A stretch of 64,000 bases of DNA, taken from assembly GCA_910586985.1 (NCBI GenBank), contig CAJUKK010000001.1, positions 310,001 through 374,000 on the forward strand. Reading direction: 5' to 3'. The notes beneath the pieces were generated by a model. That model had not been told where the DNA came from. It was given only the letters and a program-made list of their open reading frames with translations, and did no database searches. The DNA is from an uncultured Christensenellaceae bacterium. GTDB taxonomy: Bacteria; Bacillota; Clostridia; Christensenellales; Borkfalkiaceae. Below, piece after piece: positions 17,019 to 24,855 of the stretch; the stretch's first letter is position 1, and each line of letters begins with the position of its first letter. Position numbers and translations under genes: made by a program.

Positions 17019-17288
17019 TTATTCTGCCTGATGTAAAGTAGCAACGTATGCCGAAACAACTATGTCTTGCAAACGCTTACGTGTTTCCGTATTCAATGGA
17101 TGGCAAATGTCCTTGTAATCGCCTTCGGAAGTTTTTCTACTCGGCATGCCGATGTAGTATTCCCCGTCCCGATCAAAGATTTTAATGTCGTGAATGACAA
17201 AACAATCATCAATAGTAATGGACGCAACGGCGCACATTCTGCCTTGCGTACGCTGTACGGCACGGAAACGCACGTCAGTAATATTCAT
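17019..17288 (-). CDS. spoVG: Septation/sporulation regulator SpoVG
   Basis: An 89-residue SpoVG. The sequence is highly conserved (start MNITDVRFRAV, then GRMCAVASITIDD, VIHDIKIFDRDG and IGMPSRKTSEGDYKDICHP). SpoVG is an RNA/DNA-binding regulator that affects septation, sporulation and cell-envelope genes in Firmicutes. The frame is open further upstream, but the ATG at 17286-17288 has an AGGAGGGAG ribosome site and gives the family N-terminus. It is divergent from murC and convergent with the cold-shock gene. Confidence 0.96.
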   Translation of the reverse strand: MNITDVRFRAVQRTQGRMCAVASITIDDCFVIHDIKIFDRDGEYYIGMPSRKTSEGDYKDICHPLNTETRKRLQDIVVSAYVATLHQAE

Positions 17289-17318
17289 AAGCACTCCCTC
17301 CTCTTGTACTTCTGTAAT

Positions 17319-17347
17319 ATAGTAACACATTTTTCACTATAATGCAA
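17319..17347 (-). promoter_or_regulatory. Promoter for spoVG
   Basis: On the minus strand TTGCAT (plus 17342-17347) and TACTAT (plus 17319-17324) are separated by 17 bases. The leader is about 25 bases. This looks SigA-type; no clear SigH box was recognised. Confidence 0.6.
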
Positions 17348-17420
17348 ATATTTTTATGCGTATTTGTATAAAAAATTACAAATTGGTAACTTTTTGTAGA
17401 ATATTGGCATAAAATGAAGT

Positions 17421-18743
17421 ATGATTTTCTCGGGTTTTCCTGCCGGTTGCGGCGTTTACATGATTGGAATCGGCGGCGTAAGTATGAGCGCGCTAGCCGT
17501 GCATTTACTGTCAAGAGGATATCGGGTGCGCGGCAGCGACCGTGCCGAGAGCAAACGGATACGATATCTGAGAGGTTTCGGCATACCTGTTTCCATCGGG
17601 GAAGAAGAGAAAATCAGCGAGCAGATCGTCGTGTATACGGGGGCGGTCGATAGAGACCAACCGCAGCTAAAAGATGCCGAAAAGGCGGGAAAACGTCTTA
17701 TTTCGCGTGCAAAACTGCTCGGTTCGGTTGCGGAGGAATTTCCGCACGTTGTATCCGTAGCGGGTTGTCACGGTAAAACCTCGACCACGGCGATGCTGGC
17801 GCATATATTCGAAGCGGCGGGGAAGAAATTTACCTGTCATATTGGCGGCGACGATTTAACGTTCGGAAACTATTATCATTGCGGCGACGATATTTTTTTA
17901 ACGGAGGCATGCGAATATCAACGTAGTTTTCTTTCGCTTAAAAGTTCGGTTGCGGTAATTTTAAATATCGATAAAGATCATACCGATTGTTATCATAACG
18001 ATCAGGAATTAATAGGTGCATTCTGTAATTTTGCGGAAAATGCAGAAAAGACGGTAGTTCCAGCCTCGGATGTACGCTTAGCCGGTTTTCCGCGAACAAC
18101 TGATTTCGGCGGGTTAGGAGAATACCGTATGACGGAGTTGCGCGTCCAAAACGAGCGCTATGCTTTTACCGTAGTTGAAAAGGGAATTCCGCTTGTTCGC
18201 GTACAATTAAACGTTTGCGGTCGCGTTCATGCGGAAAATGCTTTGGCTGCATTTGCCTGTGCGCGCTTTTTAGGGATATCTGCGGAAGATATCAAACGCG
18301 GATTAGAAAGTTTTCGCGGGGTTAAAAGGCGTTTTGAAGAGGTAGGGAAGATAGCGGGCGTTCCCGTTATTTGCGACTATGCACATCATCCGCGCGAGAT
18401 TAGCGCCGTATTCGAAACGGCGAAAGCAGTTACCGAAGGGACGGTACGTCTTGTGTTTCAGCCGCATACTTATACGCGCACGCGCGATTTGATGCGGGAT
18501 TTTACCGATGTTTTAAAATGCGCGGAAAATCCGATTATCTATGCCACATATCCCGCGCGTGAAAGTTATTGCTACGAAGGGAGCGCCGTCGCGCTTGTGA
18601 GCCGTGTACCCGAAGCGTCGTATGTTTCAACGCCACAAGAGATACGAAAGAGACTGATTGCAGACGGAATAAAGTCGGGAGATTTGGTTTTAGTACTTGG
18701 CGCAGGCGATATATACGAGAAAATTTTGTCTGTACTTGATTAA
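17421..18743 (+). CDS. murC: UDP-N-acetylmuramate-L-alanine ligase
   Basis: A 440-residue Mur ligase that adds L-Ala to UDP-MurNAc. The N-terminal UDP-binding loop MIGIGGVSMSALA is at 14-26, the ATP P-loop GCHGKTSTTAML at about 114-125, and the central NIDKDHTDCY block near 176. The ADP-contact motif DYAHHPREI is near 320. A start at the ATG of 17421 is assumed; there is no good Shine-Dalgarno. TAAAAT at 17410-17415 lies only 5 bases before the ATG, but a matching -35 at normal spacing is missing, so the transcription start is unclear. It stands alone, away from the murA-ftsQ group at the window start, and ends at a terminator. Confidence 0.95.
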   Translation: MIFSGFPAGCGVYMIGIGGVSMSALAVHLLSRGYRVRGSDRAESKRIRYLRGFGIPVSIGEEEKISEQIVVYTGAVDRDQPQLKDAEKAGKRLISRAKLLGSVAEEFPHVVSVAGCHGKTSTTAMLAHIFEAAGKKFTCHIGGDDLTFGNYYHCGDDIFLTEACEYQRSFLSLKSSVAVILNIDKDHTDCYHNDQELIGAFCNFAENAEKTVVPASDVRLAGFPRTTDFGGLGEYRMTELRVQNERYAFTVVEKGIPLVRVQLNVCGRVHAENALAAFACARFLGISAEDIKRGLESFRGVKRRFEEVGKIAGVPVICDYAHHPREISAVFETAKAVTEGTVRLVFQPHTYTRTRDLMRDFTDVLKCAENPIIYATYPARESYCYEGSAVALVSRVPEASYVSTPQEIRKRLIADGIKSGDLVLVLGAGDIYEKILSVLD

Positions 18744-18781
18744 AGGCTCGTATTCATTATATTAGAATCTCATCTTAAAAC

Positions 18782-18817
18782 AAAACTGCCTTGCTTTTAT
18801 GGGCAGTTTTTATTTTT
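18782..18817 (+). terminator. Rho-independent terminator after murC
   Basis: AAAACTGCC (18782-18790) pairs with GGCAGTTTT (18802-18810), followed by a T-rich run. Confidence 0.85.
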
Positions 18818-18883
18818 GTCGGATATTTAAAATCTCCTAAAGATTTTTTTATTTAATAATTTAAAAAAAGAGCGGGCAGTTGC

Positions 18884-18912
18884 TTGACGGAATTCATAAA
18901 AAAGTGTATAAT
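18884..18912 (+). promoter_or_regulatory. SigA-type promoter for ilvC
   Basis: TTGACG at 18884-18889 and TATAAT at 18907-18912, spacer 17. The short leader holds a small TGAG/CTCA hairpin and a TTGGAGG ribosome site. No T-box elements are present in the 210 bases before ilvC. Confidence 0.8.
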
Positions 18913-18953
18913 CATAAGAAAAAGTGAGAAAAAACTCATTTTGGAGGTAGATT

Positions 18954-20000
18954 ATGCATAAAATTTACAATCACGAGAAAGAACAAGCAAGAATTTTTCA
19001 CGAATCAGACTGCGATTTATCGCTTTTGAAAAATAAAACAGTTGCGATTATCGGTTTCGGGAGTCAGGGACATGCGCATGCGCTCAATTTAAAGGACAGC
19101 GGCGTGCACGTGATTATCGGCTTACGCGAAGGCGGAAAAAGCTATCCTTTGGCGAAAGAGGCTGGATTTGAAGTTTATCCTGTTAAAGAAGCCGCAAAGC
19201 TTGCCGACGTAATTATGATGTTGACGCCCGATGAAAAAATGGCGGATATTTACGTAGAGAGCGTTGCGCCCGTCCTTGAAAAAGGAAAGTACCTCGCTTT
19301 TGCACACGGTTTTAATATTCATTATAAGCAAATTGTTCCGCCTGCCAATGTAAATGTATTCATGATTGCCCCTAAAGGTCCCGGACACACCGTTCGCAGC
19401 GAATATGTAGAAGGTCACGGTGTACCTGATCTTGTAGCGGTTTATCAGGATCCCTCGGGCGATACGATGGATCTGGCGCTTGCGTATGCGCTTGGAATCG
19501 GCGGCGCACGCGCGGGAGTTTTGGAAACGACTTTTCAATGCGAGACTGAGACAGATTTGTTCGGCGAACAGGCGGTACTCTGCGGCGGTGTGACTGCGCT
19601 TATGAAAGCAGGGTTTGAAACGCTTGTCGAGGCGGGTTATGATCCGCGCAACGCATATTTCGAATGTATTCACGAGATGAAGTTGATCGTCGACCTTATT
19701 TATAACGGCGGTTTCCAGAAAATGCGCTATTCGATTTCCGATACGGCGGAATTCGGCGATTATGAGACGGGAAAACGTTTGATTACCGAAGAGACGAAAA
19801 AAGAGATGAAACAGGTACTCGCCGAAATTCAGGATGGGACGTTTGCAAGTAAATGGATTTCCGAAAACAAGAGCGGTGGCAGAGCGCACTTTAATGCGTG
19901 TCGGGAGCGCGAGGCAGAACAGCCGCTTGAAAAGGTGGGTGCGGAATTGCGCAAATTATATTCTTGGAATAAAGAAGATAAATATAGCGAAACAAAGTAA
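18954..20000 (+). CDS. ilvC: Ketol-acid reductoisomerase (class I)
   Basis: A 348-residue KARI, which isomerises and reduces acetolactate in valine/leucine/isoleucine synthesis using NAD(P)H and Mg2+. The Rossmann motif GFGSQG is at 34-39 and the cofactor-specificity loop (LREGGKSYPLA) at about 57-67. The knotted domain carries the metal ligands in ETDLFGEQAVLCGG and ECIHEMKLIVDLIYNGG. The Ser/Arg content of the loop is compatible with NADPH. It stands alone, with its own promoter and terminator; no ilvB, ilvN, ilvD or leu genes are in the window. Confidence 0.96.
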   Translation: MHKIYNHEKEQARIFHESDCDLSLLKNKTVAIIGFGSQGHAHALNLKDSGVHVIIGLREGGKSYPLAKEAGFEVYPVKEAAKLADVIMMLTPDEKMADIYVESVAPVLEKGKYLAFAHGFNIHYKQIVPPANVNVFMIAPKGPGHTVRSEYVEGHGVPDLVAVYQDPSGDTMDLALAYALGIGGARAGVLETTFQCETETDLFGEQAVLCGGVTALMKAGFETLVEAGYDPRNAYFECIHEMKLIVDLIYNGGFQKMRYSISDTAEFGDYETGKRLITEETKKEMKQVLAEIQDGTFASKWISENKSGGRAHFNACREREAEQPLEKVGAELRKLYSWNKEDKYSETK

Positions 20001-20055
20001 CCCAACTATTAACAAAAGAAATTAAAAGGTAATTTACCATAAAAATTTTCATGTG

Positions 20056-20198
20056 TAAAACAAATAGCCCGCTACTTCGCAAGCGAAGTAGCGGGCTGTA
20101 TTTTTAATCAACAAATATATTATCAGACGGATTGAGCGCACACACCCAACTCATTCAGGCGTAAACGGGATGCGGCAATGTATAGTTATTTGTTTTGT
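20056..20198 (-). ncRNA. Candidate stand-alone small RNA, about 143 nt, family unknown
   Basis: There is no reading frame here, yet the minus strand has a complete transcription unit. The promoter is at 20205-20233 and a strong hairpin terminator at 20066-20097. An exact 8-bp closing helix forms between AACAAATA (plus 20110-20117) and TATTTGTT (plus 20187-20194), enclosing about 70 bases of higher-GC sequence with further local pairings such as UGAG/CUCA. Size and architecture (closing stem, internal loop, terminator) could suit a 6S-like or other housekeeping RNA. I could not match it to SRP RNA, tmRNA, RNase P or a riboswitch class. It is convergent with ilvC and faces away from glgB. Confidence 0.6.
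20066..20104. terminator. Strong bidirectional terminator between ilvC and a candidate small RNA
   Basis: A perfect 15-bp inverted repeat, AGCCCGCTACTTCGC (20066-20080) and its complement (20083-20097). T-rich tails follow on both strands (TGTATTTTT on plus, ATTTGTTTT on minus). It can end ilvC on plus and the small RNA on minus. Confidence 0.85.
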
Positions 20199-20204
20199 AG
20201 GTAA

Positions 20205-20233
20205 ATTGTAGCACAATTTAAATAAAATAGCAA
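20205..20233 (-). promoter_or_regulatory. Promoter of the candidate small RNA
   Basis: On the minus strand TTGCTA (plus 20228-20233) and TACAAT (plus 20205-20210) are separated by 17 bases, with TGC directly before the -10 (extended -10). The predicted start is near 20198. Confidence 0.7.
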
Positions 20234-20372
20234 GGGGAAATTTTTTATTCTTTCCGCATTGACATACACTTAAAAAACATTTCTTTATTCGGTAATGGAA
20301 AAATGTTACGAAAGATGTACGGAAAATTGAGGAAATAATTGCAAAATTCCGAAAAAAATTTTAGTTTTGGTA

Positions 20373-20401
20373 TTGAAAGTCGGCGCAAGATATAGTATAA
20401 T
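20373..20401 (+). promoter_or_regulatory. SigA-type promoter for glgB-glgC-glgD
   Basis: TTGAAA at 20373-20378 and TATAAT at 20396-20401, spacer 17, giving a leader of about 36 bases. The stretch 20235-20370 between the small RNA promoter and this one is AT-rich, and I see nothing else in it. Confidence 0.8.
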
Positions 20402-20443
20402 AGAAATACGACAGCAGAATAGATTGATTCTGCGGAGGGGAAA

Positions 20444-22408
20444 ATGGCAGAAAAGAAATACAAGGAAAGCGAAGCGAATTTTCCGCTTTATCTTTTTCAT
20501 GAAGGAACGAACAGGAATATCTATGAATACTTCGGAGCGCACCCTGAAAAAAGCGGTGACGGCGAGGGATACATTTTTCGCGTATGGGCGCCGCATGCCC
20601 AGCGCGTTTCGGTCGTCGGCGATTTTAACGGTTGGGACGAAAACAGTAACGTTATGCATCGCGTTGCAACCGATCATGAAGTATTTGAGTTGTTTATTGC
20701 GGGTTTGAAACAATATGACAATTATAAATATTGTATTACTACGGCGAACGGGAATCACATTTTAAAAGCGGATCCGATTGCTTTTCATGCGGAGACCGCT
20801 CCAGAGACCGCATCAAAGTTATACGATCTGTCGGGTTACCGTTGGAACGATAAGCAGTACTTCGAAGAATTGTCGCAGAAGAACGTTTACTCTTCGCCCA
20901 TGAATACGTATGAAGTCAATTTGTTGTCTTGGAAAAGACATGCCGATGGAAATTTTCTCTCATATCGCGATCTTGCAAAAGAGTTAGTTCCCTACGTAAA
21001 AGAGATGGGGTATACGCATGTGGAGTTTATGCCCGTTACGGAATTCCCGTTTGAGGGTTCGTGGGGATATCAGGTTACGGGATATTTTGCCGTGACTTCC
21101 CGTCTCGGTACGCCGCATGATTTTATGTATCTGGTTGATAGTTTCCATAAAGCGGGGATCGGCGTGATTCTCGATTGGGTTCCCGCGCACTTTCCCAAGG
21201 ATGCGCACGGTTTATACGAGTTTGACGGACAGCCGCTCTATGAGAGCAGCCAATGGGACAGAATGGAACATAAAAGCTGGGGGACGCGTCGTTTCGATTA
21301 TGGTAGAAACGAGATATTGTCCTTCCTGATTTCTTCCGCTTGTTTCTTTTTTGAAAAATATCATATAGACGGGTTGCGCGTGGATGCGGTTGCATCGATG
21401 CTTTATCTTGATTACGATAAGCGCGACGGAGAGTGGCAGCCGAACATATACGGGGAAAACAAGAATTTAGAGGCGATTGCCTTTTTAAGAAAACTCAACG
21501 AAGCTGTGTTTTTACGGTTTCCTTATGCGCTCATGATTGCCGAGGAATCGACGGCTTGGGGACTTGTCACAAAACCCGGAAGTGTTGGCGGACTCGGATT
21601 CAATTTTAAGTGGAATATGGGTTGGATGAACGACATGCTCTCTTATACTTCGCTCAATCCGTTTTTCCGTATGAACAATCATAATAAACTGACGTTTTCT
21701 ATGATGTACGCATTTTCGGAAAACTACGTTCTTCCTATTTCTCACGACGAGGTTGTGCACGGAAAGTGTTCGCTCATCAATAAGATGCCCGGCACATATG
21801 AAGAAAAGTTTGCCGGCGTGCGCGCATTTCTCGGCTATATGATGGCGCATCCGGGGAAGAAACTTAACTTCATGGGTTACGAGTTCGGACAGTTTAAAGA
21901 ATGGGATTATCACGAGGGATTGGAATTCTTTCTGCGCGATCAATATGAACTGCACGGAAAACTTTCGGAATATAACCGCGCTTTGAACGAATATTATAAG
22001 GCAACGCCCGCTATGTATGAGGTCGAAGATTCGTGGGCGGGTTTTGAATGGCTAGCTGCGGACGATGCGGATCGAAACATCGTGTCTTTTATCCGCAGAG
22101 ATAAAAACGGTGGAGAAGTAATCGTACTTGCAAGTTTTTCCGGAGCGGATGCAACGGATTATTTGCTCGGTGTAAATAAGCGCGGTAAATATAGAATCGT
22201 GTTCAGTTCCGACGATACTAAATTCGGCGGAGAAGGGAAATTGAATAAGAAAGTTTTAACGGCGGTAAAACGTCCGAGTCACGGGAAAGAATATTCCGTA
22301 CCGATCGACGTGCCAAAGCTTTGCTGTTTATATCTTGTGCGGGAAGATACGCCGTCTCGCACAAAATCAGGGAAAAAGGCGCAAACTGATAAGGGAATTA
22401 CGGCGTAG
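20444..22408 (+). CDS. glgB: 1,4-alpha-glucan branching enzyme
   Basis: A 654-residue GH13 branching enzyme that makes alpha-1,6 branches in glycogen. An N-terminal CBM48 domain (about 40-130, VWAPHAQRVSVVGDFNGW) precedes the TIM barrel. Catalytic residues are Asp314 (GLRVDAV), Glu367 (MIAEES) and Asp435 (ISHDEVVHG). A C-terminal beta domain and a basic tail end the protein. An unusually good ribosome site (GGAGGGG) precedes the ATG. It is first in the glycogen cluster, 39 bases before glgC. Confidence 0.97.
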   Translation: MAEKKYKESEANFPLYLFHEGTNRNIYEYFGAHPEKSGDGEGYIFRVWAPHAQRVSVVGDFNGWDENSNVMHRVATDHEVFELFIAGLKQYDNYKYCITTANGNHILKADPIAFHAETAPETASKLYDLSGYRWNDKQYFEELSQKNVYSSPMNTYEVNLLSWKRHADGNFLSYRDLAKELVPYVKEMGYTHVEFMPVTEFPFEGSWGYQVTGYFAVTSRLGTPHDFMYLVDSFHKAGIGVILDWVPAHFPKDAHGLYEFDGQPLYESSQWDRMEHKSWGTRRFDYGRNEILSFLISSACFFFEKYHIDGLRVDAVASMLYLDYDKRDGEWQPNIYGENKNLEAIAFLRKLNEAVFLRFPYALMIAEESTAWGLVTKPGSVGGLGFNFKWNMGWMNDMLSYTSLNPFFRMNNHNKLTFSMMYAFSENYVLPISHDEVVHGKCSLINKMPGTYEEKFAGVRAFLGYMMAHPGKKLNFMGYEFGQFKEWDYHEGLEFFLRDQYELHGKLSEYNRALNEYYKATPAMYEVEDSWAGFEWLAADDADRNIVSFIRRDKNGGEVIVLASFSGADATDYLLGVNKRGKYRIVFSSDDTKFGGEGKLNKKVLTAVKRPSHGKEYSVPIDVPKLCCLYLVREDTPSRTKSGKKAQTDKGITA

Positions 22409-22447
22409 AACGTCGCTCAATCCAGAGGAAAAAAGAAGGGGGCTATT

Positions 22448-23644
22448 ATGCTAAGAAAAAAAGAATGCGTTGCAATGCTTTTGGCAGGCGGACAGGGCAG
22501 CAGACTGTACGCTCTGACAAATAATATTGCAAAACCCGCAGTTGCTTTCGGTGCGAAGTACCGTATTATCGACTTCCCGCTCAGCAATTGCATTAACTCG
22601 GGTATCGACACGGTGGGAGTGCTCACGCAATACCAACCGCTTGAGCTTAACGAGTATATCGGTAACGGTCAGCCTTGGGATCTTGACCGTGCTTTCGGGG
22701 GTGTACATATTCTCTCACCCTATCAGGCAAAGAAAAAATCCTCTTGGTTCGAGGGTACGGCAAACGCGATTTATCAGAACATGAACTTTATGAAAAAGTA
22801 CAATCCTGATTATGTGTTGATTTTGTCGGGCGATCATATTTATAAGATGGATTATGCCGAAATGTTACGCGCGCACAAACGCACGGGTGCGGATTGCACG
22901 ATCGCGGCGATCGAAGTGCCAATCAAAGAGGCGTCCCGTTTCGGAATCCTCAATACCAATCCCGACGGTTCGATTTACGAATTTGAAGAAAAACCCAAAC
23001 AGCCGAAAAGTAATCTTGCCTCGATGGGAATTTATATTTTCACGGCGGAAAAACTGTTTAAATATTTGGAGGCGGACGAGGCGAATCCCGCTTCGAGCAA
23101 AGACTTTGGAAAGGACGTTTTGCCGGCAATGTTAAACGCAGGCGAAAAAATGTATTCGTACCGTTTCCAAGGATATTGGAAGGACGTGGGAACCATTTCT
23201 TCACTTTGGGAGTCCAACATGGATCTGTTGGGTGAGAACCCTGCGTTTGACGTAGGCGATTCTGCTTGGAAGATTCATTCGCGCAATCCGCTTGCTCCGC
23301 CCGAATATATCGGAGATAACGCCAAAGTGAATAATGCAATGATCGCGCTCGGTTGCGAGATTGACGGAACGGTTGAAAATTCCATACTTGCCAGTAATGT
23401 AATCGTAGAGGAAGGTGCGATCGTAAAAGACAGCGTGATCATGGCGGGTACGGTAGTCAAAAAAGGCGCGCGCGTCGTTTATTCTATAATCGACGAGAAC
23501 GTTGTCGTTGAAGAAAACGCTACCGTCGGTGAAACGAAAGAAAACGGCGCGGGTATTGCCGTTCTGGGTCGTCAAATTACCGTTTCCGCGGGAGTGCACG
23601 TTGCGGGCGGTCAGATTCTCGACAAGGATTACAAGGGGGAATAA
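22448..23644 (+). CDS. glgC: Glucose-1-phosphate adenylyltransferase, catalytic subunit
   Basis: A 398-residue nucleotidyltransferase producing ADP-glucose for glycogen synthesis. The N-terminal LLAGGQGSRLYALT motif (11-24) carries the nucleotide-binding glycines and Arg. KPAVAFGAKYRIIDFPLSN (about 29-47) and the sugar-phosphate region FEEKPK are intact. A left-handed beta-helix forms the C-terminal third (about 290-390). It pairs with glgD 4 bases downstream, as in Firmicutes where GlgC/GlgD form a heterotetramer. Confidence 0.97.
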   Translation: MLRKKECVAMLLAGGQGSRLYALTNNIAKPAVAFGAKYRIIDFPLSNCINSGIDTVGVLTQYQPLELNEYIGNGQPWDLDRAFGGVHILSPYQAKKKSSWFEGTANAIYQNMNFMKKYNPDYVLILSGDHIYKMDYAEMLRAHKRTGADCTIAAIEVPIKEASRFGILNTNPDGSIYEFEEKPKQPKSNLASMGIYIFTAEKLFKYLEADEANPASSKDFGKDVLPAMLNAGEKMYSYRFQGYWKDVGTISSLWESNMDLLGENPAFDVGDSAWKIHSRNPLAPPEYIGDNAKVNNAMIALGCEIDGTVENSILASNVIVEEGAIVKDSVIMAGTVVKKGARVVYSIIDENVVVEENATVGETKENGAGIAVLGRQITVSAGVHVAGGQILDKDYKGE

Positions 23645-23648
23645 GGAA

Positions 23649-24761
23649 ATGGTCAATTCTACGGTAGGCGTTATTTTTTCGAATATACACGATGAAAATA
23701 TTCCGCAACTCTCCCGTCAAAGAACGATGGCGTCGATTCCGTTCGGAGGGAGATATCGTCTCATCGATTTTGCGCTTTCCAATATGGTCAACGCGGGAAT
23801 TACGACGGTTGGGTTGGTTACAAAATACAACTATCAATCGCTGATCGATCATCTGGGCAGCGGGAAGGATTGGGATCTTGCGCGAAAAGACGGCGGGATT
23901 ATTCTGCTTCCGCCTTATTCGGATGAGACGGATACGCCATACACAAACCGTTTGGAAGCGCTAAAAGGCATTACCGGTTTCCTTATGCGCAGAAAAGAGG
24001 ACTATGTGGTTATCTCGGATTGTGACGGCGTTGCGCGCATCGACATTTCAGACGTTGTACGGTATCACGTTGAAAATCATGCGGATATCACTATGGTATA
24101 TCACCAAGAGGTCGGCGAAAACGATTCTCCGTACTTTATTTCGCTTACGCCGGACGACACGGGCAGAATCAAGTCGTTGCAGATTAATCCGAAAGTCACA
24201 GGAGAATATAATCTCTACGTTAATATTATGGTGATTACGCGCGAGTTCCTTTTGAGTATCATTCAGGATGCGATCACGCGCGGACTTTCGAGTTTTGGCA
24301 GAGACATACTCGTTAAAAATGTTAACACATTAAAAATTTACGGGTATCGGTTCAACGGGTATTATGCAGGAGTAAAATCAGTGCAGAAGTATTATCAGCA
24401 CAGTATGGAACTTCTCAACCGCGACGTGCGTGCAGAGTTGTTCGGCGCGCGGGACATTTACACGAAAGTTCGTGACTCTGCGCCGAGCAAGTATAGCGAA
24501 GATGCAGTTGTTAAGGATTCGCTCATTTCCGACGGCTGCATCATTGAAGGCAGAGTGGAAAATTGTATTCTCTTCCGCGGCGTGAAAGTCGGAAAGGGCA
24601 GCGTCATAAAAAATTCTATTATCATGCAGGATACCGTAATCGGCTCGGGGGTAGAGCTTGATTGTGTGCTTACGGACAAAAACGTTGTTATCCGCGATCG
24701 CAGACATCTTGCCGGTTGCGAAGTCGAACCTTACTTTATCGCAAAGGGAAGAATGCTTTAA
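23649..24761 (+). CDS. glgD: Glucose-1-phosphate adenylyltransferase regulatory subunit GlgD
   Basis: A 370-residue paralogue of GlgC lacking the GGxGxRL catalytic loop at its N-terminus (VNSTVGVIFSNIHDENIP instead). This is typical of the regulatory GlgD subunit that stimulates GlgC. The frame is open upstream into glgC, but the ATG at 23649, four bases after the glgC stop with AAGGA upstream, gives the family N-terminus. A beta-helix domain is visible at the C-terminus (VVKDSLISDGCIIEGRVEN region). Confidence 0.95.
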   Translation: MVNSTVGVIFSNIHDENIPQLSRQRTMASIPFGGRYRLIDFALSNMVNAGITTVGLVTKYNYQSLIDHLGSGKDWDLARKDGGIILLPPYSDETDTPYTNRLEALKGITGFLMRRKEDYVVISDCDGVARIDISDVVRYHVENHADITMVYHQEVGENDSPYFISLTPDDTGRIKSLQINPKVTGEYNLYVNIMVITREFLLSIIQDAITRGLSSFGRDILVKNVNTLKIYGYRFNGYYAGVKSVQKYYQHSMELLNRDVRAELFGARDIYTKVRDSAPSKYSEDAVVKDSLISDGCIIEGRVENCILFRGVKVGKGSVIKNSIIMQDTVIGSGVELDCVLTDKNVVIRDRRHLAGCEVEPYFIAKGRML

Positions 24762-24776
24762 AATTTAAAAGAGAAA

Positions 24777-24815
24777 ATCACGCACGGATGATTGCATATT
24801 TCGTTCGTGCGTGAT
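24777..24815 (+). repeat. Perfect inverted repeat overlapping the glgA promoter
   Basis: ATCACGCACG (24777-24786) and CGTGCGTGAT (24806-24815) are exact reverse complements, 19 bases apart. The right arm runs into the -10 hexamer and the -35 hexamer lies in the gap. There is no T tract on the plus side, so it does not look like a terminator for glgD; an operator or leader hairpin is possible. Confidence 0.7.
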
Positions 24816-24820
24816 ATAAT
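24792..24820 (+). promoter_or_regulatory. Promoter for glgA-glgP-GH13, embedded in an inverted repeat
   Basis: TTGCAT at 24792-24797 and TATAAT at 24815-24820, spacer 17. The element sits inside the 10-bp inverted repeat 24777-24815, so binding of a dimeric regulator would block RNA polymerase. Confidence 0.7.
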
Positions 24821-24855
24821 AATTAAGTGAGTGTAAAAGGGGAAAGAAAATTATT

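Noticed and set aside
17383..17421. murC as a further leaderless gene
   Set aside because: TAAAAT lies 5 bases before the ATG, but the nearest -35-like hexamer (TTGGTA at 17383) is 21 bases away, so the promoter is not convincing.
18744..18953. Possible T-box or other riboswitch before ilvC
   Set aside because: Only a terminator for murC and a normal promoter with a short leader are present; no GGUGG-type specifier or antiterminator elements.
19122..19889. Long open frame (255 codons) on the minus strand inside ilvC
   Set aside because: Shadow of a highly conserved coding gene; no start signals or protein motifs.
23502..23648. Upstream start for glgD within glgC
   Set aside because: Would add 49 residues translated from glgC coding DNA; ATG 23649 with AAGGA gives the family N-terminus.
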